A stretch of 64,000 nucleotides of DNA, taken from the NCBI RefSeq assembly GCF_003634705.1, contig NZ_RBWU01000004.1:682001-746000 (forward strand). The letters are read 5' to 3'. The notes beneath the pieces were generated by a model. The model made no database searches. It saw only the letters and a list, made by a program, of their open reading frames with translations, and was not told the origin of the DNA. The stretch's first letter is position 1; every line of letters begins with the position of its first letter. A program made the translations under genes and the position numbers. The DNA is from Actinomadura pelletieri DSM 43383. GTDB lineage: Bacteria > Actinomycetota > Actinomycetes > Streptosporangiales > Streptosporangiaceae. Below, one piece after another: positions 1 to 11,232 of the stretch.

Positions 1-75
1 AACCGCCCCGCCCGCCGCGGTCGGCGGGCTCGTCCGCGCGGAGGAGGGCGTCGTCCGCGGGGAGGAGGCCGTCAC
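1..75 (-). CDS. Possible N-terminus of LutB-like protein (partial)
   Basis: A GTG whose last base pair region overlaps the stop of the upstream gene (GTGA arrangement at 72-75) opens a reading frame that runs off the window edge. Only about 25 residues are visible (begins VTASSPRTTP), Ser/Thr/Pro-rich and without a recognisable domain. In Lut operons the iron-sulfur protein LutB normally follows LutA with such an overlap, so the identity is inferred from position alone. It could also be a non-coding tail. Confidence 0.3.
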   Translation of the reverse strand, partial: MTASSPRTTPSSARTSPPTAAGGAV

Positions 76-815
76 GCCGGCCCCGTCGCGGCGAGGATCT
101 CCGCAAGATGCAAGGTCCGGACGCCGCCGCGCAACCGGGACAGCGCGCCGCCGATGTGCGCGAGACAGGAGTTGTCGACCGCGCAGACCACGTCGGCCCC
201 CGTGTCGCGGATGTGCCGGACCTTGTCGGCCACCATCGCGACCGACACATCGGAGTTCTTCATCGCGAACGCGCCCCCGAAACCGCAGCACTCCCCCTCC
301 GCCGGGAGTTCCACCAGGTCGAGACCCCGGACGGCGCGCAGCAGCCGCAACGGCCGGTCGGCGACGCCGAGCGTCCGCGTGGACTGGCACGACGGATGGT
401 AGGTGACCCGGTGCGGGAAGTACGCGCCGACATCGGTCACGCCTAAGACGTCCACGAGGAACTCCGTCAGCTCGTGGACGGCGATCCCCTCGGCGGCGCG
501 GGCGAGCCCCGGGTCCCTGGCGGTGCGCGCGATCCGCGGGTAGGCGGCCCGGACGGTCGCCGCGCACGACGCCGACGCCGCCACGACCACCTCGGCGCCG
601 TCGCGCACCGCGCCCTCGAACACCGCGGTGTAGGCGCGGGCCAGGTCGGCGGCCTCGCGGTGGTAACCGGACGTCCAGTGGACCTGCCCGCAGCAGGTCT
701 GCCCCGGCGGGTACACGACCTCGTGCCCGAGCCGTTCCAGCAGCACGGTCATCGCCTTGCCGGTACCGGGGAACAGCGCGTCATCGAAACAGGCGACGGA
801 CAGCGCGACCCGCAC
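72..815 (-). CDS. lutA: LutA-like (Fe-S)-binding protein, lactate utilisation
   Basis: The protein of about 247 residues contains two cysteine-rich CCG-type motifs, TCCGQ near residue 41 and ECCGFGG near residue 176. These are the signature of the heterodisulfide-reductase-type iron-sulfur domain in LutA/YkgE/GlcF proteins. LutA is a cytosolic subunit of the LutABC complex that oxidises L-lactate to pyruvate. Three in-frame GTG codons are possible starts (833, 824, 815). I chose 815 because a GGGGGAG Shine-Dalgarno sequence lies about 8 bases upstream and the protein then begins VRVALSVACF, as in the family. The stop overlaps a possible lutB start. Assignment is firm at family level; the substrate is inferred from the family. 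Confidence 0.85.
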   Translation of the reverse strand: MRVALSVACFDDALFPGTGKAMTVLLERLGHEVVYPPGQTCCGQVHWTSGYHREAADLARAYTAVFEGAVRDGAEVVVAASASCAATVRAAYPRIARTARDPGLARAAEGIAVHELTEFLVDVLGVTDVGAYFPHRVTYHPSCQSTRTLGVADRPLRLLRAVRGLDLVELPAEGECCGFGGAFAMKNSDVSVAMVADKVRHIRDTGADVVCAVDNSCLAHIGGALSRLRGGVRTLHLAEILAATGPA

Positions 816-1091
816 CGGCCTCACTCCCCCCACGCCTCGCCAAGGCCGTTCCCGCCGAACATCGTAGGGCTTTCACGCGCCGACGGCGTGTCGTTCTCCC
901 TCCGTTATCCCGGAACGGAAACGCTGGGTCTGGCACCTCCGAGTGAGACGGGTCACACGTCCCCGGTACTCCAGTACCAACGGACAACCGTCCCAACGGG
1001 CTATGGCCGGAATGTGCGAACCGTTCCACACTGAGAGGCGTCCAAAAAGGAAAGCACCACGACCGACCAGTAGTTGAACCGGAGGCACACA

Positions 1092-1295
1092 ATGTGCCCG
1101 CACCAGCCACCTTGTCCCTCGCACGACGCACCCGACCGCGACGCCGCCCGGACGCTGGCCTCCCATCCCGAACAGGGCTGGAGCCTGCTGTGCAACGGCG
1201 TCGTGCTGTTCGAGGACACCGGTGAGCTGCTGCCCGACGGGGGAATCATCGCACCGCACCGGCCGACGGATCCGCTGGCTCCGTCCGCCGCCTGA
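1092..1295 (+). CDS. DUF5999 family small protein
   Basis: This small protein of 67 residues begins MCPHQPPCPSHDAPDRDAA and has the core EQGWSLLCNGVVLFEDTGEL followed by LPDG and PHRP. I recognise this as the DUF5999 family found widely in actinomycetes, whose function is unknown. The N-terminal Cys-Pro-His and Cys-Pro-Ser-His elements could bind a metal, but this is speculation. The ATG at 1092 is preceded by GGAGG at 1081-1085; an upstream in-frame TTG at 1074 has no ribosome-binding site. It is monocistronic, between two minus-strand genes. Confidence 0.8.
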   Translation: MCPHQPPCPSHDAPDRDAARTLASHPEQGWSLLCNGVVLFEDTGELLPDGGIIAPHRPTDPLAPSAA

Positions 1296-1418
1296 ACGGC
1301 TCCCACGGGGGGCTAGTTCAAACGGGTGATCATCCTCGGGGGCACGGCTCACCTGCCCTTGAACCTCCGGGCCCGTTCCCCGGGCCCGGAACCGCCGACC
1401 GGACCGCCGACACGACCT

Positions 1419-2069
1419 CTACGGGCCGCCCGTCCGCACGGGGCGGGCCGCCCGACCCCGCGACCCCGCCCACCGTCGCAACCACGGTTCCGCCGCGCTC
1501 CCGACCGCGGCGGGATCGCGTTTCAGGTCGTGCCGCTCCCCCGCCAGCACCGCGACCTCCGCCGCGTCCGCCGCGTCCGGCACCCCGAACGGGTCACGGT
1601 CGCCGTTGACGACGAGCACCTCCACGCCCGCCGAACGCAGCTCGTCCACCCGCGTCCTCTCCGGGTTGCGCGGCGGGTGCAGCGGGAACGCCAGCGCCAC
1701 GACACCGGCCGCGCCGGCCGCCGTCGCCGTCCGGCACGCCACCCTGGCGCCGTTGCTGCGACCGCCCTGCACGAGCGGGACGTCGTCGCCGAACCGCCGC
1801 CGCAACGCTCCGACGACCTCCAGCCACGCCTCGTCCTGCTTCACCGCCGACCCCGGCGCGCGGCGTCCCGCGAGCCGGAACGGCTGCGTCACCCGCGCGA
1901 CCGCGCCGCCCAAGGCGAGCGCGGTGTCCCGCACGGCGAGCAGGTCGGGCGCCTCCACTCCCCCGTTCGACCCGTGCGTCAGGACCAGCAGGAACGCCGG
2001 GGCACTCGGCTCGTCCAGCAGCACCTCGGCGGGCCCGTGGGCCGTCACGACGTCCATCCGCCCAGCCAT
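1419..2069 (-). CDS. Alpha/beta hydrolase, KANL3/Tex30 type
   Basis: The protein of about 216 residues has the fold of small dienelactone-hydrolase-like enzymes. A strand-turn LLVLTHGSNGG near the N-terminus supplies the oxyanion region. The nucleophile elbow is GGRSNGARVA (G-x-S-x-G). A probable acid lies in VVNGDRDPFGVP and a C-terminal His in ERHDLKRDP. This layout matches KANL3/Tex30 domain proteins, whose substrates in bacteria are unknown. The start ATG at 2069 gives MAGRMDVV; ATG at 2057 is also possible. The gene is divergent from the PPOX-type oxidoreductase with a gap of about 60 bases, so they share a promoter region. Confidence 0.75.
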   Translation of the reverse strand: MAGRMDVVTAHGPAEVLLDEPSAPAFLLVLTHGSNGGVEAPDLLAVRDTALALGGAVARVTQPFRLAGRRAPGSAVKQDEAWLEVVGALRRRFGDDVPLVQGGRSNGARVACRTATAAGAAGVVALAFPLHPPRNPERTRVDELRSAGVEVLVVNGDRDPFGVPDAADAAEVAVLAGERHDLKRDPAAVGSAAEPWLRRWAGSRGRAARPVRTGGP

Positions 2070-2135
2070 GCGCCCACAGTAGCCGCCCACTACCTGACCA
2101 GCGGTGTCGCCCCGGCGGCATGGAAAATGGGCGGC

Positions 2136-2561
2136 ATGGAGAAGATGACCGACAGTGAGTGGCGCGCGTTCGTGTCGGAGGGCACCCGCACCGGCAAGGC
2201 GGGCGTCGTCCGCAAGGACGGCACCCCGCACGTCACCCCGATCTGGTTCGTCCTGGACGGCGACGACGTGCTGTTCAACACGAGCCGCACCAGCGTCAAG
2301 GGCCGCGCCCTCGCCCGCGACCCACGCCTGTCCCTCTGCGTGGACGACCAGACCCCGCCGTTCTCCTACGTGACACTCCAGGCCGAGGCGACCCTCATCG
2401 AGGACCTGGACGAGATGCGCCGTTGGGCCGCGGTGATCGGCGGCCGCTACATGGGCGCCGACCGCGCCGAGGAGTTCGGATCCCGCAACGCCGTCCCGAC
2501 CGAATACCTCGTCCGCGCCCGAATCACCAAGGTCACCGCAGAACGCGCCATCGCCGCCTAG
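2136..2561 (+). CDS. PPOX-class (F420- or FMN-dependent) oxidoreductase
   Basis: About 141 residues forming a single split-barrel flavin/deazaflavin-binding domain. Recognisable elements are GKAGVVRKDGTPHVTPIWF near the start, the strand VLFNTSRTSVKGRALARDPR, and the C-terminal YLVRARITKV. Family members (actinobacterial 'PPOX class F420-dependent' proteins) reduce small molecules with F420H2 or bind biliverdin/FMN; the substrate here is unknown. Possible starts are ATG at 2127, 2136 and 2145; none has an ideal ribosome-binding site. The last 90 bases are duplicated in degenerate form downstream at about 2797-2888, which is unusual. Confidence 0.8.
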   Translation: MEKMTDSEWRAFVSEGTRTGKAGVVRKDGTPHVTPIWFVLDGDDVLFNTSRTSVKGRALARDPRLSLCVDDQTPPFSYVTLQAEATLIEDLDEMRRWAAVIGGRYMGADRAEEFGSRNAVPTEYLVRARITKVTAERAIAA

Positions 2562-2612
2562 TGCGTCACCGCCGCCCAGCATTCGGGCCCGCCCTACGGT
2601 TCCGCCCCTGCC

Positions 2613-2781
2613 GTGGCTCCGACCCCCGCCTTGGTTCGAGCCCGCGCTGAGGGTCAGGCCCGCGCAGTGTTCGGACCCCCGCAGTGTTCGGACCCCCGCA
2701 GTGGCTCCGACCCCCGCCTTGGTTCGAGCCCGCGCTGAGGGTCAGGCCCGCCCAGTGTTCGGACCCCCGCAGTGTTCGAGT
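2613..2781. repeat. 88-bp tandem repeat (about 2 copies) with 17-bp sub-repeats
   Basis: A unit starting GTGGCTCCGACCCCCG occurs at 2613 and again at 2701, an 88-base period, with almost perfect identity over about 75 bases. Within and after it the element CAGTGTTCGGACCCCCG (17 bases) is itself repeated at about 2666, 2683 and 2754. No plausible protein is encoded. The array sits between the oxidoreductase and a decayed copy of its 3' end, so it may be the product of the same duplication. Confidence 0.8.
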
Positions 2782-2796
2782 CGGCGCTGGCGACCG

Positions 2797-2888
2797 CGGC
2801 GAGGAGTTCGGGTCTGCGACGCCGTGCCGACCGGGTACCTTGTCCGTGCCCGAATCACCAAGGTCATCGCGGAGCGCGCCATCGCCTC
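2797..2888 (+). pseudogene. Degenerate partial copy of the PPOX oxidoreductase 3' end
   Basis: About 92 bases align to 2466-2559 at the end of the intact oxidoreductase. In one frame it still encodes AVPTGYLVRARITKVIAERA, against AVPTEYLVRARITKVTAERA in the intact gene. A length difference just upstream breaks the frame before this block, and no start or domain precedes it. It reads as a remnant of a tandem gene duplication, or of an ancestral second copy, most of which was lost or replaced by the tandem repeats. Confidence 0.7.
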
Positions 2889-2935
2889 TTGGTGTCGGCT
2901 CCAGCGTTGTGTTCGGGCTACCGCTGTGGTTCACG

Positions 2936-2954
2936 CCCCCGATATGTTCGGGGG
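2936..2954. terminator. Hairpin downstream of the TPR gene
   Basis: Seven-base arms CCCCCGA and TCGGGGG flank a 5-base loop, 4 bases beyond the stop of the minus-strand TPR gene. There is no T-tract, which is common for actinomycete terminators, so the role is inferred from position. Confidence 0.45.
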
Positions 2955-2958
2955 CTCG

Positions 2959-4065
2959 CTAGTGTTCGGGCGCGTCTGGGGCGTCCATGGCCAGGCGGAG
3001 GCGTTCGGCGAAGCTTTCCCTCAGTAGCGCGCCCCAGGCGTAGTCGCTCGGTACGCGGACCGCCCGGCCGACCGCCTCGTGGGCGTCGCCCGGTCGTTGT
3101 TCGCCCGCGAGGTCGGCGTCGCGGACGGCGAGGACCGCGTACATGTGGTCGAGCGCGCCGAAGGCCTCGCCGGCGAGGGCGGGCAGTGTTCCGTCCGACA
3201 CGGCCTGTTCGACGACCGGTTCCCACCACAGGTCGGCCGGGTCGCCGTCGTCGTCGCCGCCGAAGTCGCGGCGTAGCCGCGCGCGGACCTGTGGGGCGGT
3301 CGCCGGGTCGGCGAGGCCCCGCCGCCACACCTCCGCCGCCTCGGCGGCGCGTCCGCGCAGCGGGAGCGTTCGGGCGAGCAGTTCGGTGGCGAGCGGTCCC
3401 ACCTCCGCGTCGGACGGCTCGTCGCCCAGTGCCGCGCCGAACGAGCCGATCGCCTGGTCGAGGTAGGAGATGCCGAGCGCGACGGCGAGCCGCGCGTGCG
3501 CGTAGGGGGCCGCGACACGGTCGATCAGTTTGAGCCCGGCGGCCAGGACGCGCTGCGCCCGTGCGGGCTCACCGCGCTCCAGCAGGCGCTGCGCGAGATC
3601 GTGCGCGGCGGGCGGGCCGTACTCGGCGTCGCCCGTCGCGAGCACCGCCTCCCAGTGGTCGCGGGCCTCGTCGAACTCGCCCGCGTCGTCGGCGATCCGG
3701 GCGAGCGCCAGATGCGCGGGCGGCAGGTACGCGGGGTTGCCGAAGTCGACCACGATCCGCCACGCGGGCGCGGCCAGACCCCGTTCCCCCACCCGTTCGT
3801 GCGTGAGGGCCAGATGGTAGGCGGCGCGCGGCCCGTACTCGGGGTCGCCGGTCGCGATCGCGGTCCGGTCCGCGTCCCGCGCCCGTTCCACGTCACCGGC
3901 GTCGTCGAGGACGACCGCCAGTCCGAGGGCCGCCCGCGCCCGGACGGGCGTCTCACCGAGTGCCAGCACCCGCTCGAACAGCCGCGCCGCACGCTCGGCG
4001 TCGCCGTTCTCGGCGAGGTCCCTCGCCTCCTCGCACAACCGCGCCGGGTCGTCGGAGGTGTCCAT
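2959..4065 (-). CDS. Tetratricopeptide-repeat protein
   Basis: The 368-residue protein is made of helical repeats. Units of 34-36 residues, such as ARLFERVLALGETPVRARAALGLAVVLDDAG and DHWEAVLATGDAEYGPPAAHDLAQ, fit the TPR/Sel1-like pattern over roughly residues 10-240. The last third (WWEPVVEQAVSDG onward) lacks clear repeats. There is no signal peptide or membrane segment, so it is probably a cytosolic scaffold. The ATG start gives MDTSDDPARLCEEARDL. It is transcribed with gcvP upstream on the same strand, but a gap of about 157 bases separates them. Function not recognised. Confidence 0.75.
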   Translation of the reverse strand: MDTSDDPARLCEEARDLAENGDAERAARLFERVLALGETPVRARAALGLAVVLDDAGDVERARDADRTAIATGDPEYGPRAAYHLALTHERVGERGLAAPAWRIVVDFGNPAYLPPAHLALARIADDAGEFDEARDHWEAVLATGDAEYGPPAAHDLAQRLLERGEPARAQRVLAAGLKLIDRVAAPYAHARLAVALGISYLDQAIGSFGAALGDEPSDAEVGPLATELLARTLPLRGRAAEAAEVWRRGLADPATAPQVRARLRRDFGGDDDGDPADLWWEPVVEQAVSDGTLPALAGEAFGALDHMYAVLAVRDADLAGEQRPGDAHEAVGRAVRVPSDYAWGALLRESFAERLRLAMDAPDAPEH

Positions 4066-4222
4066 GTGCGTTTCTGCCCTTCATCGGGCCCTGGAGGCCC
4101 TGCATCGTCGGGGAACGCGGGCGAGCGCGCGAACGGCCGTCACCGGCCGCCGGGGCGCGGCGGCCGATGCCGGCCGTCATCGTATCGCTGCTCGGGCCGG
4201 TGGCCCGGGCACATGGCGAACC

Positions 4223-7093
<2,871 letters not shown>

Positions 7094-7154
7094 GGAGAGC
7101 CTCCTGGCTGCTGCGGTCGCTCAGGGTGCACCGCCGGGCGCGAGCCGGCGGCCG

Positions 7155-7349
7155 GTCTCCCCCTCTGTCATCGGCACCTGAGAGCTTCACCCGCGTCCGC
7201 GGGATTTCCCCTTCGGTGAGCGCCGTCCCGGGAGGGAAGCGACGTCTGCTTTCCAGAGGCGCCTCGCCCGAGCGGTCCTTTTGCCTGAGAGGTTCCGGGG
7301 AGGTTGCCCCTTCGGCGTCCCACGCTGGCGGCGTGGAATCTCTCCCGCA
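7155..7349 (-). promoter_or_regulatory. Tandem glycine riboswitch upstream of gcvP
   Basis: Read on the minus strand, two consecutive aptamers are visible. The first runs from GGGAGAG through CGCCGAAGGGG and ACCTCTCAGGCAAAAGGAC to CTCTGGAAAGC. The second has CACCGAAGGGG, GAAGCTCTCAGGTGC and ends GACAGAGGGGGAG. These are the conserved glycine aptamer cores (GCCGAAGG and CTCTCAGG...). The pair ends about 60 bases before the gcvP start, the usual spacing for a translational or transcriptional switch. Confidence 0.95.
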
Positions 7350-7622
7350 CAGGGTCGACGGCATGTCCTGGACAAACCCTACCCAATGAACCGATCCGGT
7401 GATCGCTTCGCCCCGCGGGCGGGACGGCCGCCGCGGCGACCGGTGTACCAGCCACTACGATGTGCATTCCCACCTGGGACGGAACGAGCCTCGGGCGACG
7501 CGGGACGGAGATGGAACTGCGGGTTGGACACGCGACGCCTGCCGGGCGCCCGTCGCTCGACGGCGCGCCGACGGCCCCGGGATTCCGATCATGATGACGG
7601 AGGGTCAGCGCGGCGGTACGAC
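7350..7622. other. Divergent promoter region gcvP / membrane protein
   Basis: About 270 bases with no supported gene between the riboswitch and the GTG start of the flippase-like protein. It must hold the gcvP promoter on the minus strand. A short frame MMTEGQRGGTT, starting at 7590 and ending in a stop that overlaps the GTG start at 7623, could act as a translational coupling peptide, but nothing else supports it. Confidence 0.4.
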
Positions 7623-10139
7623 GTGACGCCGGCCGGGGACGACACGCCCTCCCACGGCGCGCCCACCGACGACGCGCCGGGGCCCGGCGCGTCCCCGAGC
7701 GCTCCCGGGGGCGTCCGCGTGGACGAGCCCGCCCAACCCGACCGGATCCGCCGGCCCTCAGACGCGATCCGGTTCGCGGCGGCGCTGGCGGGGCTGGCGG
7801 TGGTGATGCTGCTGGTGTCGTTCGCGCAGCAGACGACGCAGGGACTGCAGACCGACATCGCCGAGGGCACCGCGCACGCGCCGCGGCTGCTGCTGTCGCT
7901 GGCGACGCTGGTGTCCAGCTTCGGGGTGCTGGCCGTCCCGATCGCGTTCGCGATCGAACGGCTGTTCCACAAGGACGGGACCCGTGTCGCGATCGCGCTG
8001 CTCGCCGCCATGATCGCGTTCGCGCTGACGGTGGGCCTGGACGACCAGGTCATGCGGGCCGCGCCCGGCGGCGTCCTGGACTCGCTGATCTGGGGCGGCA
8101 CCGACACCGCCCCCCTCCACACCGACATCGCCCCCGTGATCGCGTTCGTGACCGCCGTGGGAATGGCGGGCCGCGCCCGGTGGCAGGCCGCGACCTGGGC
8201 GATGATCGGGCTCGCGGCGCTGACGGGCCTCACCGCGTCGTACGCCTCGGTCGCCGCGCTCGCCGCCACCTACTTCCTCGGCCGCGCCATCGGCCACGGC
8301 ACCCTGTACGTGGTCGGCACCCCCAATCCACGGCCCTCCGGCCGGGCGGTCGTGGCGGCGCTGGAACGCCTCGGGTTGCGGGCGGAGCGGGCCGCGCGCC
8401 TCGACGACCCCGCCGACGACGCCGAGGAGGGCCGCCGGTACGGCGTCGTCCTCGCCGAACGTCCTGACCCCGGCCCCGATACCGGCCCCGCCGCCGGCTC
8501 CGACACCGACCGTGGCGACTGGGACGTCGTCCTGCACGTCCTCGACCGCGACCAGCAGACGGCGGGCCTGCTGTACCGGATGTGGCGGCTGCTGCGGCTG
8601 CGCGGCAGGACGACCGGGCGGGCGCTGCGGTCGCTGCGCCGGTCCCTCGAGCAGGAGACGTTGATGGCGTACGCCGTGGACGCGGCGGGCGCCCGCACCC
8701 CGCGCCTCGCCGGAACGTCCGAGGTCGGCACGCAGGCCGCGATGCTCGCCTACGCACACGTGCCGGGACGGCGGCTCACGGACGTCCCCGACGAGGAGGT
8801 CACCGACGACCTCCTGACGGACGTGTGGCGCCAGTTCCGCGCCCTGCAGGCGGCACGGCTCGCGCACCGGCGGCTCCAGGACGGCGCGGTCCTCGTCGGC
8901 GACGACGGCCACGCCTACATCACCGACCTGCGCGCCGGGGAGGTCGCGGCGGGCGACCTGGCGCTGCGGCTCGACCTGGCGCAACTGCTCACCACGCTGG
9001 CGCTGCGGGTGGGACCGGAGCGGGCCGTCCGCACCGCCGTGACCGTCCTCGGCGAGGAGGCCCTCGCCACGGCGGTGCCGCTGCTGCAGCGGGTGGCGCT
9101 GTCCCGGGCGACCCGGGCGGCGCTGCGGCACGACCGGGACCTGCTGTCCCGCATCCGGGAACAGATCGTCCGGCTGAAACCGGAGACGGAGGTCGCGCCC
9201 GCCCGGCTCGAACGCTTCCGGCTCCGCACCGTCGTCAGCATCGTGGCGCTGTCGATCGCCGCGTACATCGTCATCCCGCAGGTGGCGAGCCTGGACGTCG
9301 GGACGATGGCGTCCACGGCCAGCTGGCACTGGGTCCTCGTCGCGCTCGGCGCGGCGGCGCTCACCTACGTCGCGGCATCGTTCATGCTGATGGGCTTCGT
9401 CCCGGAGCGACTACCGCTCGGGCGGACCATCCTCGCCCAGCTCGCGGCGTCGTTCGTGAAGCTCGTGGCGCCCGCCGCGGTCGGCGGGGTCGCCGTCAAC
9501 ACCCGCTACCTGCAGCGTTCCGGGGTACGGCCGGGCCAGGCGGTCGCGAGCGTCGGCGCGTCACAACTCGTCGGCCTCGTCACCCACATCCTGCTGCTGG
9601 TCCTGTTCGGATTCCTCACCGGGTCGACGTCGCAGGCCACCCAGGACCTCGCACCGTCCCGGACGATCGTCATCGTGGTGCTGTCGCTGGGACTGCTGGC
9701 CGGGCTGGCGATGACCGTCCCCCGCGTCCGGCGGGAGGCCACATCACGTCTGAAGAGCATGTTCTCCGGGGTGGTGCCCCGCCTGCTGGACGTCCTGCAG
9801 TCGCCGAGGAAGCTCACCACCGGACTCGGCGGGACGCTGCTGCTGACACTGGCGTTCGTGCTGTGCCTGGACGCCTCGATCCGCGCGTTCGGCGGCGCAC
9901 TGCCGTTGACGTCCGTCATGGTGGTCTTCCTCACCGCGAACGCGCTCGGCTCCGCCGCGCCCACACCCGGCGGTCTCGGCGCCGTCGAAGGCGCCCTCAC
10001 CCTGGCGTTGACGATCTCGGGACTGTCCGCGGAGACGGCGACATCCGCCGTCCTGCTCTACCGCCTGCTCACACTGTGGCTACCGGTGCTGCCCGGCTGG
10101 GGCGCGTTCGCCTACCTCCAGCGCAAGGAAGCGCTGTGA
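7623..10139 (+). CDS. Lysylphosphatidylglycerol synthase TM-domain (flippase-like) protein with degenerate kinase domain
   Basis: About 838 residues. After a Pro/Gly-rich N-terminus come five or so membrane segments (from AALAGLAVVMLLVSF). A cytosolic region of about 370 residues follows, then a second membrane block of seven or so helices. This C-terminal block has the UPF0104/LPG-synthase-TM pattern, including LAASFVKLVAPAAVGGVAVN and TPGGLGAVEGALT. The middle region resembles a kinase C-lobe: HRRLQDGAVLVGDDGHAYITD stands where HxDL...N and DFG would be, so catalytic residues seem lost. It may translocate a lipid-linked substrate, by analogy with the family. The start is uncertain: GTG 7623 is my choice, and in-frame upstream starts exist. 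Confidence 0.75.
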   Translation: MTPAGDDTPSHGAPTDDAPGPGASPSAPGGVRVDEPAQPDRIRRPSDAIRFAAALAGLAVVMLLVSFAQQTTQGLQTDIAEGTAHAPRLLLSLATLVSSFGVLAVPIAFAIERLFHKDGTRVAIALLAAMIAFALTVGLDDQVMRAAPGGVLDSLIWGGTDTAPLHTDIAPVIAFVTAVGMAGRARWQAATWAMIGLAALTGLTASYASVAALAATYFLGRAIGHGTLYVVGTPNPRPSGRAVVAALERLGLRAERAARLDDPADDAEEGRRYGVVLAERPDPGPDTGPAAGSDTDRGDWDVVLHVLDRDQQTAGLLYRMWRLLRLRGRTTGRALRSLRRSLEQETLMAYAVDAAGARTPRLAGTSEVGTQAAMLAYAHVPGRRLTDVPDEEVTDDLLTDVWRQFRALQAARLAHRRLQDGAVLVGDDGHAYITDLRAGEVAAGDLALRLDLAQLLTTLALRVGPERAVRTAVTVLGEEALATAVPLLQRVALSRATRAALRHDRDLLSRIREQIVRLKPETEVAPARLERFRLRTVVSIVALSIAAYIVIPQVASLDVGTMASTASWHWVLVALGAAALTYVAASFMLMGFVPERLPLGRTILAQLAASFVKLVAPAAVGGVAVNTRYLQRSGVRPGQAVASVGASQLVGLVTHILLLVLFGFLTGSTSQATQDLAPSRTIVIVVLSLGLLAGLAMTVPRVRREATSRLKSMFSGVVPRLLDVLQSPRKLTTGLGGTLLLTLAFVLCLDASIRAFGGALPLTSVMVVFLTANALGSAAPTPGGLGAVEGALTLALTISGLSAETATSAVLLYRLLTLWLPVLPGWGAFAYLQRKEAL

Positions 10140-10177
10140 GAACCGAAGAGCCGTCGATGGGGGGAAGCGCGGTGAAC

Positions 10178-10729
10178 TCAACCGGTGCGGCGCGCACGGC
10201 GCCGGTTCGCCAGCTCGTCGTGCGGGTGGGCGTCGTCGCCCGTCGCGGCGCGCTCACCGGGCAGCTCCGCGAGACTGCCCTCCACCTCCTGCCACACCCG
10301 TCCCAACGCGATCCCGAACACGCCCTGCCCACCCTGCAGCAGATCGACGACCTCGTCCGCCGACGTGCACTCGTACACGCTCACACCGTCGCTCATCAAC
10401 GTGATCTGCGCCAGATCCTGGACGCCGCGGTCACGCAGATGGGTCACCGCCGTACGGATCTGCTGCAACGACACCCCGGTGTCGAGAAGCCGCTTCACGA
10501 CCTTCAGGACGAGAATGTCGCGGAAACTGTACAGCCGCTGACTCCCGGACCCGTGCGCCGACCGGACACTCGGCTCCACCAGTTTCGTGCGGGCCCAATA
10601 GTCCAGCTGCCGGTAGGTGATCCCCGCCGCCGCGCACGCCGTCGGGCCACGGTAGCCGACGTCCTCCGGTGGCACCGACACCCGCGTGTCGAAGAGCAGA
10701 CCCTGCTCTCCGGCGCGCTGGGACGCCAT
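10178..10729 (-). CDS. MerR-family regulator (Rv1830/McdR-like)
   Basis: The protein of about 183 residues has an N-terminal winged-helix MerR domain with YRGPTACAAAGITYRQLDYW, then the recognition helix and QRLYSFRDILVLKVVKRLLDTG. The C-terminal part, CTSADEVVDLLQGGQGVFGIALG, is characteristic of the actinobacterial family that includes Rv1830 of M. tuberculosis, reported to affect cell division in mycobacteria. It lies in the expected block with BNR, the second MerR and FHA genes. ATG at 10729 has GAGAGG just upstream; an in-frame TTG at 10792 would add 21 residues. The effector is unknown. Confidence 0.88.
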   Translation of the reverse strand: MASQRAGEQGLLFDTRVSVPPEDVGYRGPTACAAAGITYRQLDYWARTKLVEPSVRSAHGSGSQRLYSFRDILVLKVVKRLLDTGVSLQQIRTAVTHLRDRGVQDLAQITLMSDGVSVYECTSADEVVDLLQGGQGVFGIALGRVWQEVEGSLAELPGERAATGDDAHPHDELANRRRARRTG

Positions 10730-11032
10730 ATGCCTCTCGGGGGTCGCCTTGCCCTCGCCGCTGCTCACCGCCACGCGGACCTCCGGCTCCAAATCATCCC
10801 GTGGCGCTTCGTCAAGGGGGTTTGACGAAATACCACCACGGGTGTTCCACCAGCACGGAAGGTGCCGGTCAGGGTGTGGTCAACGTTCACTGTCGGCGCG
10901 TCGCATGCCCGGATGAAGCGGCTTCACGTGGGCAAACTACGCGCCTCCCACGCCAAACCCACTCCTACCCGTGTTGTCTGCAGTGCACTCCTCCTTCGGG
11001 CGCGGGGCGCCCTCCATCGTCGTGAACTGCGG

Positions 11033-11122
11033 TGCGATCGCTGCATCGCTCCGGCTCGCCTTGCGGCTCGCTGCGCGATCAGGTTCTCGCTTCGCTTGAA
11101 CCTGCCTTCGGACGCGATCGCA
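11033..11122. ncRNA. Candidate structured RNA or REP-like element
   Basis: An outer 8-base stem pairs TGCGATCG (11033-11040) with CGATCGCA (11115-11122). It encloses a perfect hairpin with 7-base arms CAGGTTC (11080-11086) and GAACCTG (11098-11104). GATCGC at 11037 can also pair with GCGATC at 11074. The region has repeated GGCTCG/TCGCTTCGCT motifs. This looks like a multi-branch structure or a mobile palindromic repeat; the strand and any transcript are unknown. Confidence 0.35.
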
Positions 11123-11189
11123 ACGGTTGGGGTTCGTGCGTGGTTGCGGCGGGGGCTGAGGTCGCCGCTTATGGGGCCTACGGTACGGC

Positions 11190-11232
11190 ATTCGGTTCGG
11201 TGGGACACCATGAACGATCATGGTTGCCGAAT
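11190..11232. repeat. Nested inverted repeat
   Basis: Inner arms ACCATGA (11207-11213) and TCATGGT (11218-11224) surround the loop ACGA. Outer arms ATTCGG (11190-11195) and CCGAAT (11227-11232) are also complementary. It could be an operator or part of a non-coding RNA together with the element 70 bases upstream. Confidence 0.5.

Noticed and set aside
1326-2126. N-terminal extension of the PPOX oxidoreductase
   Set aside because: The upstream part is antisense to the hydrolase gene and resembles no family. The true protein begins at one of the ATGs at 2127-2145.
2613-2781. 88-bp repeats considered as an origin or iteron region
   Set aside because: There is no A/T-rich segment, DnaA box or replication gene nearby. 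The link to the gene remnant explains them better.
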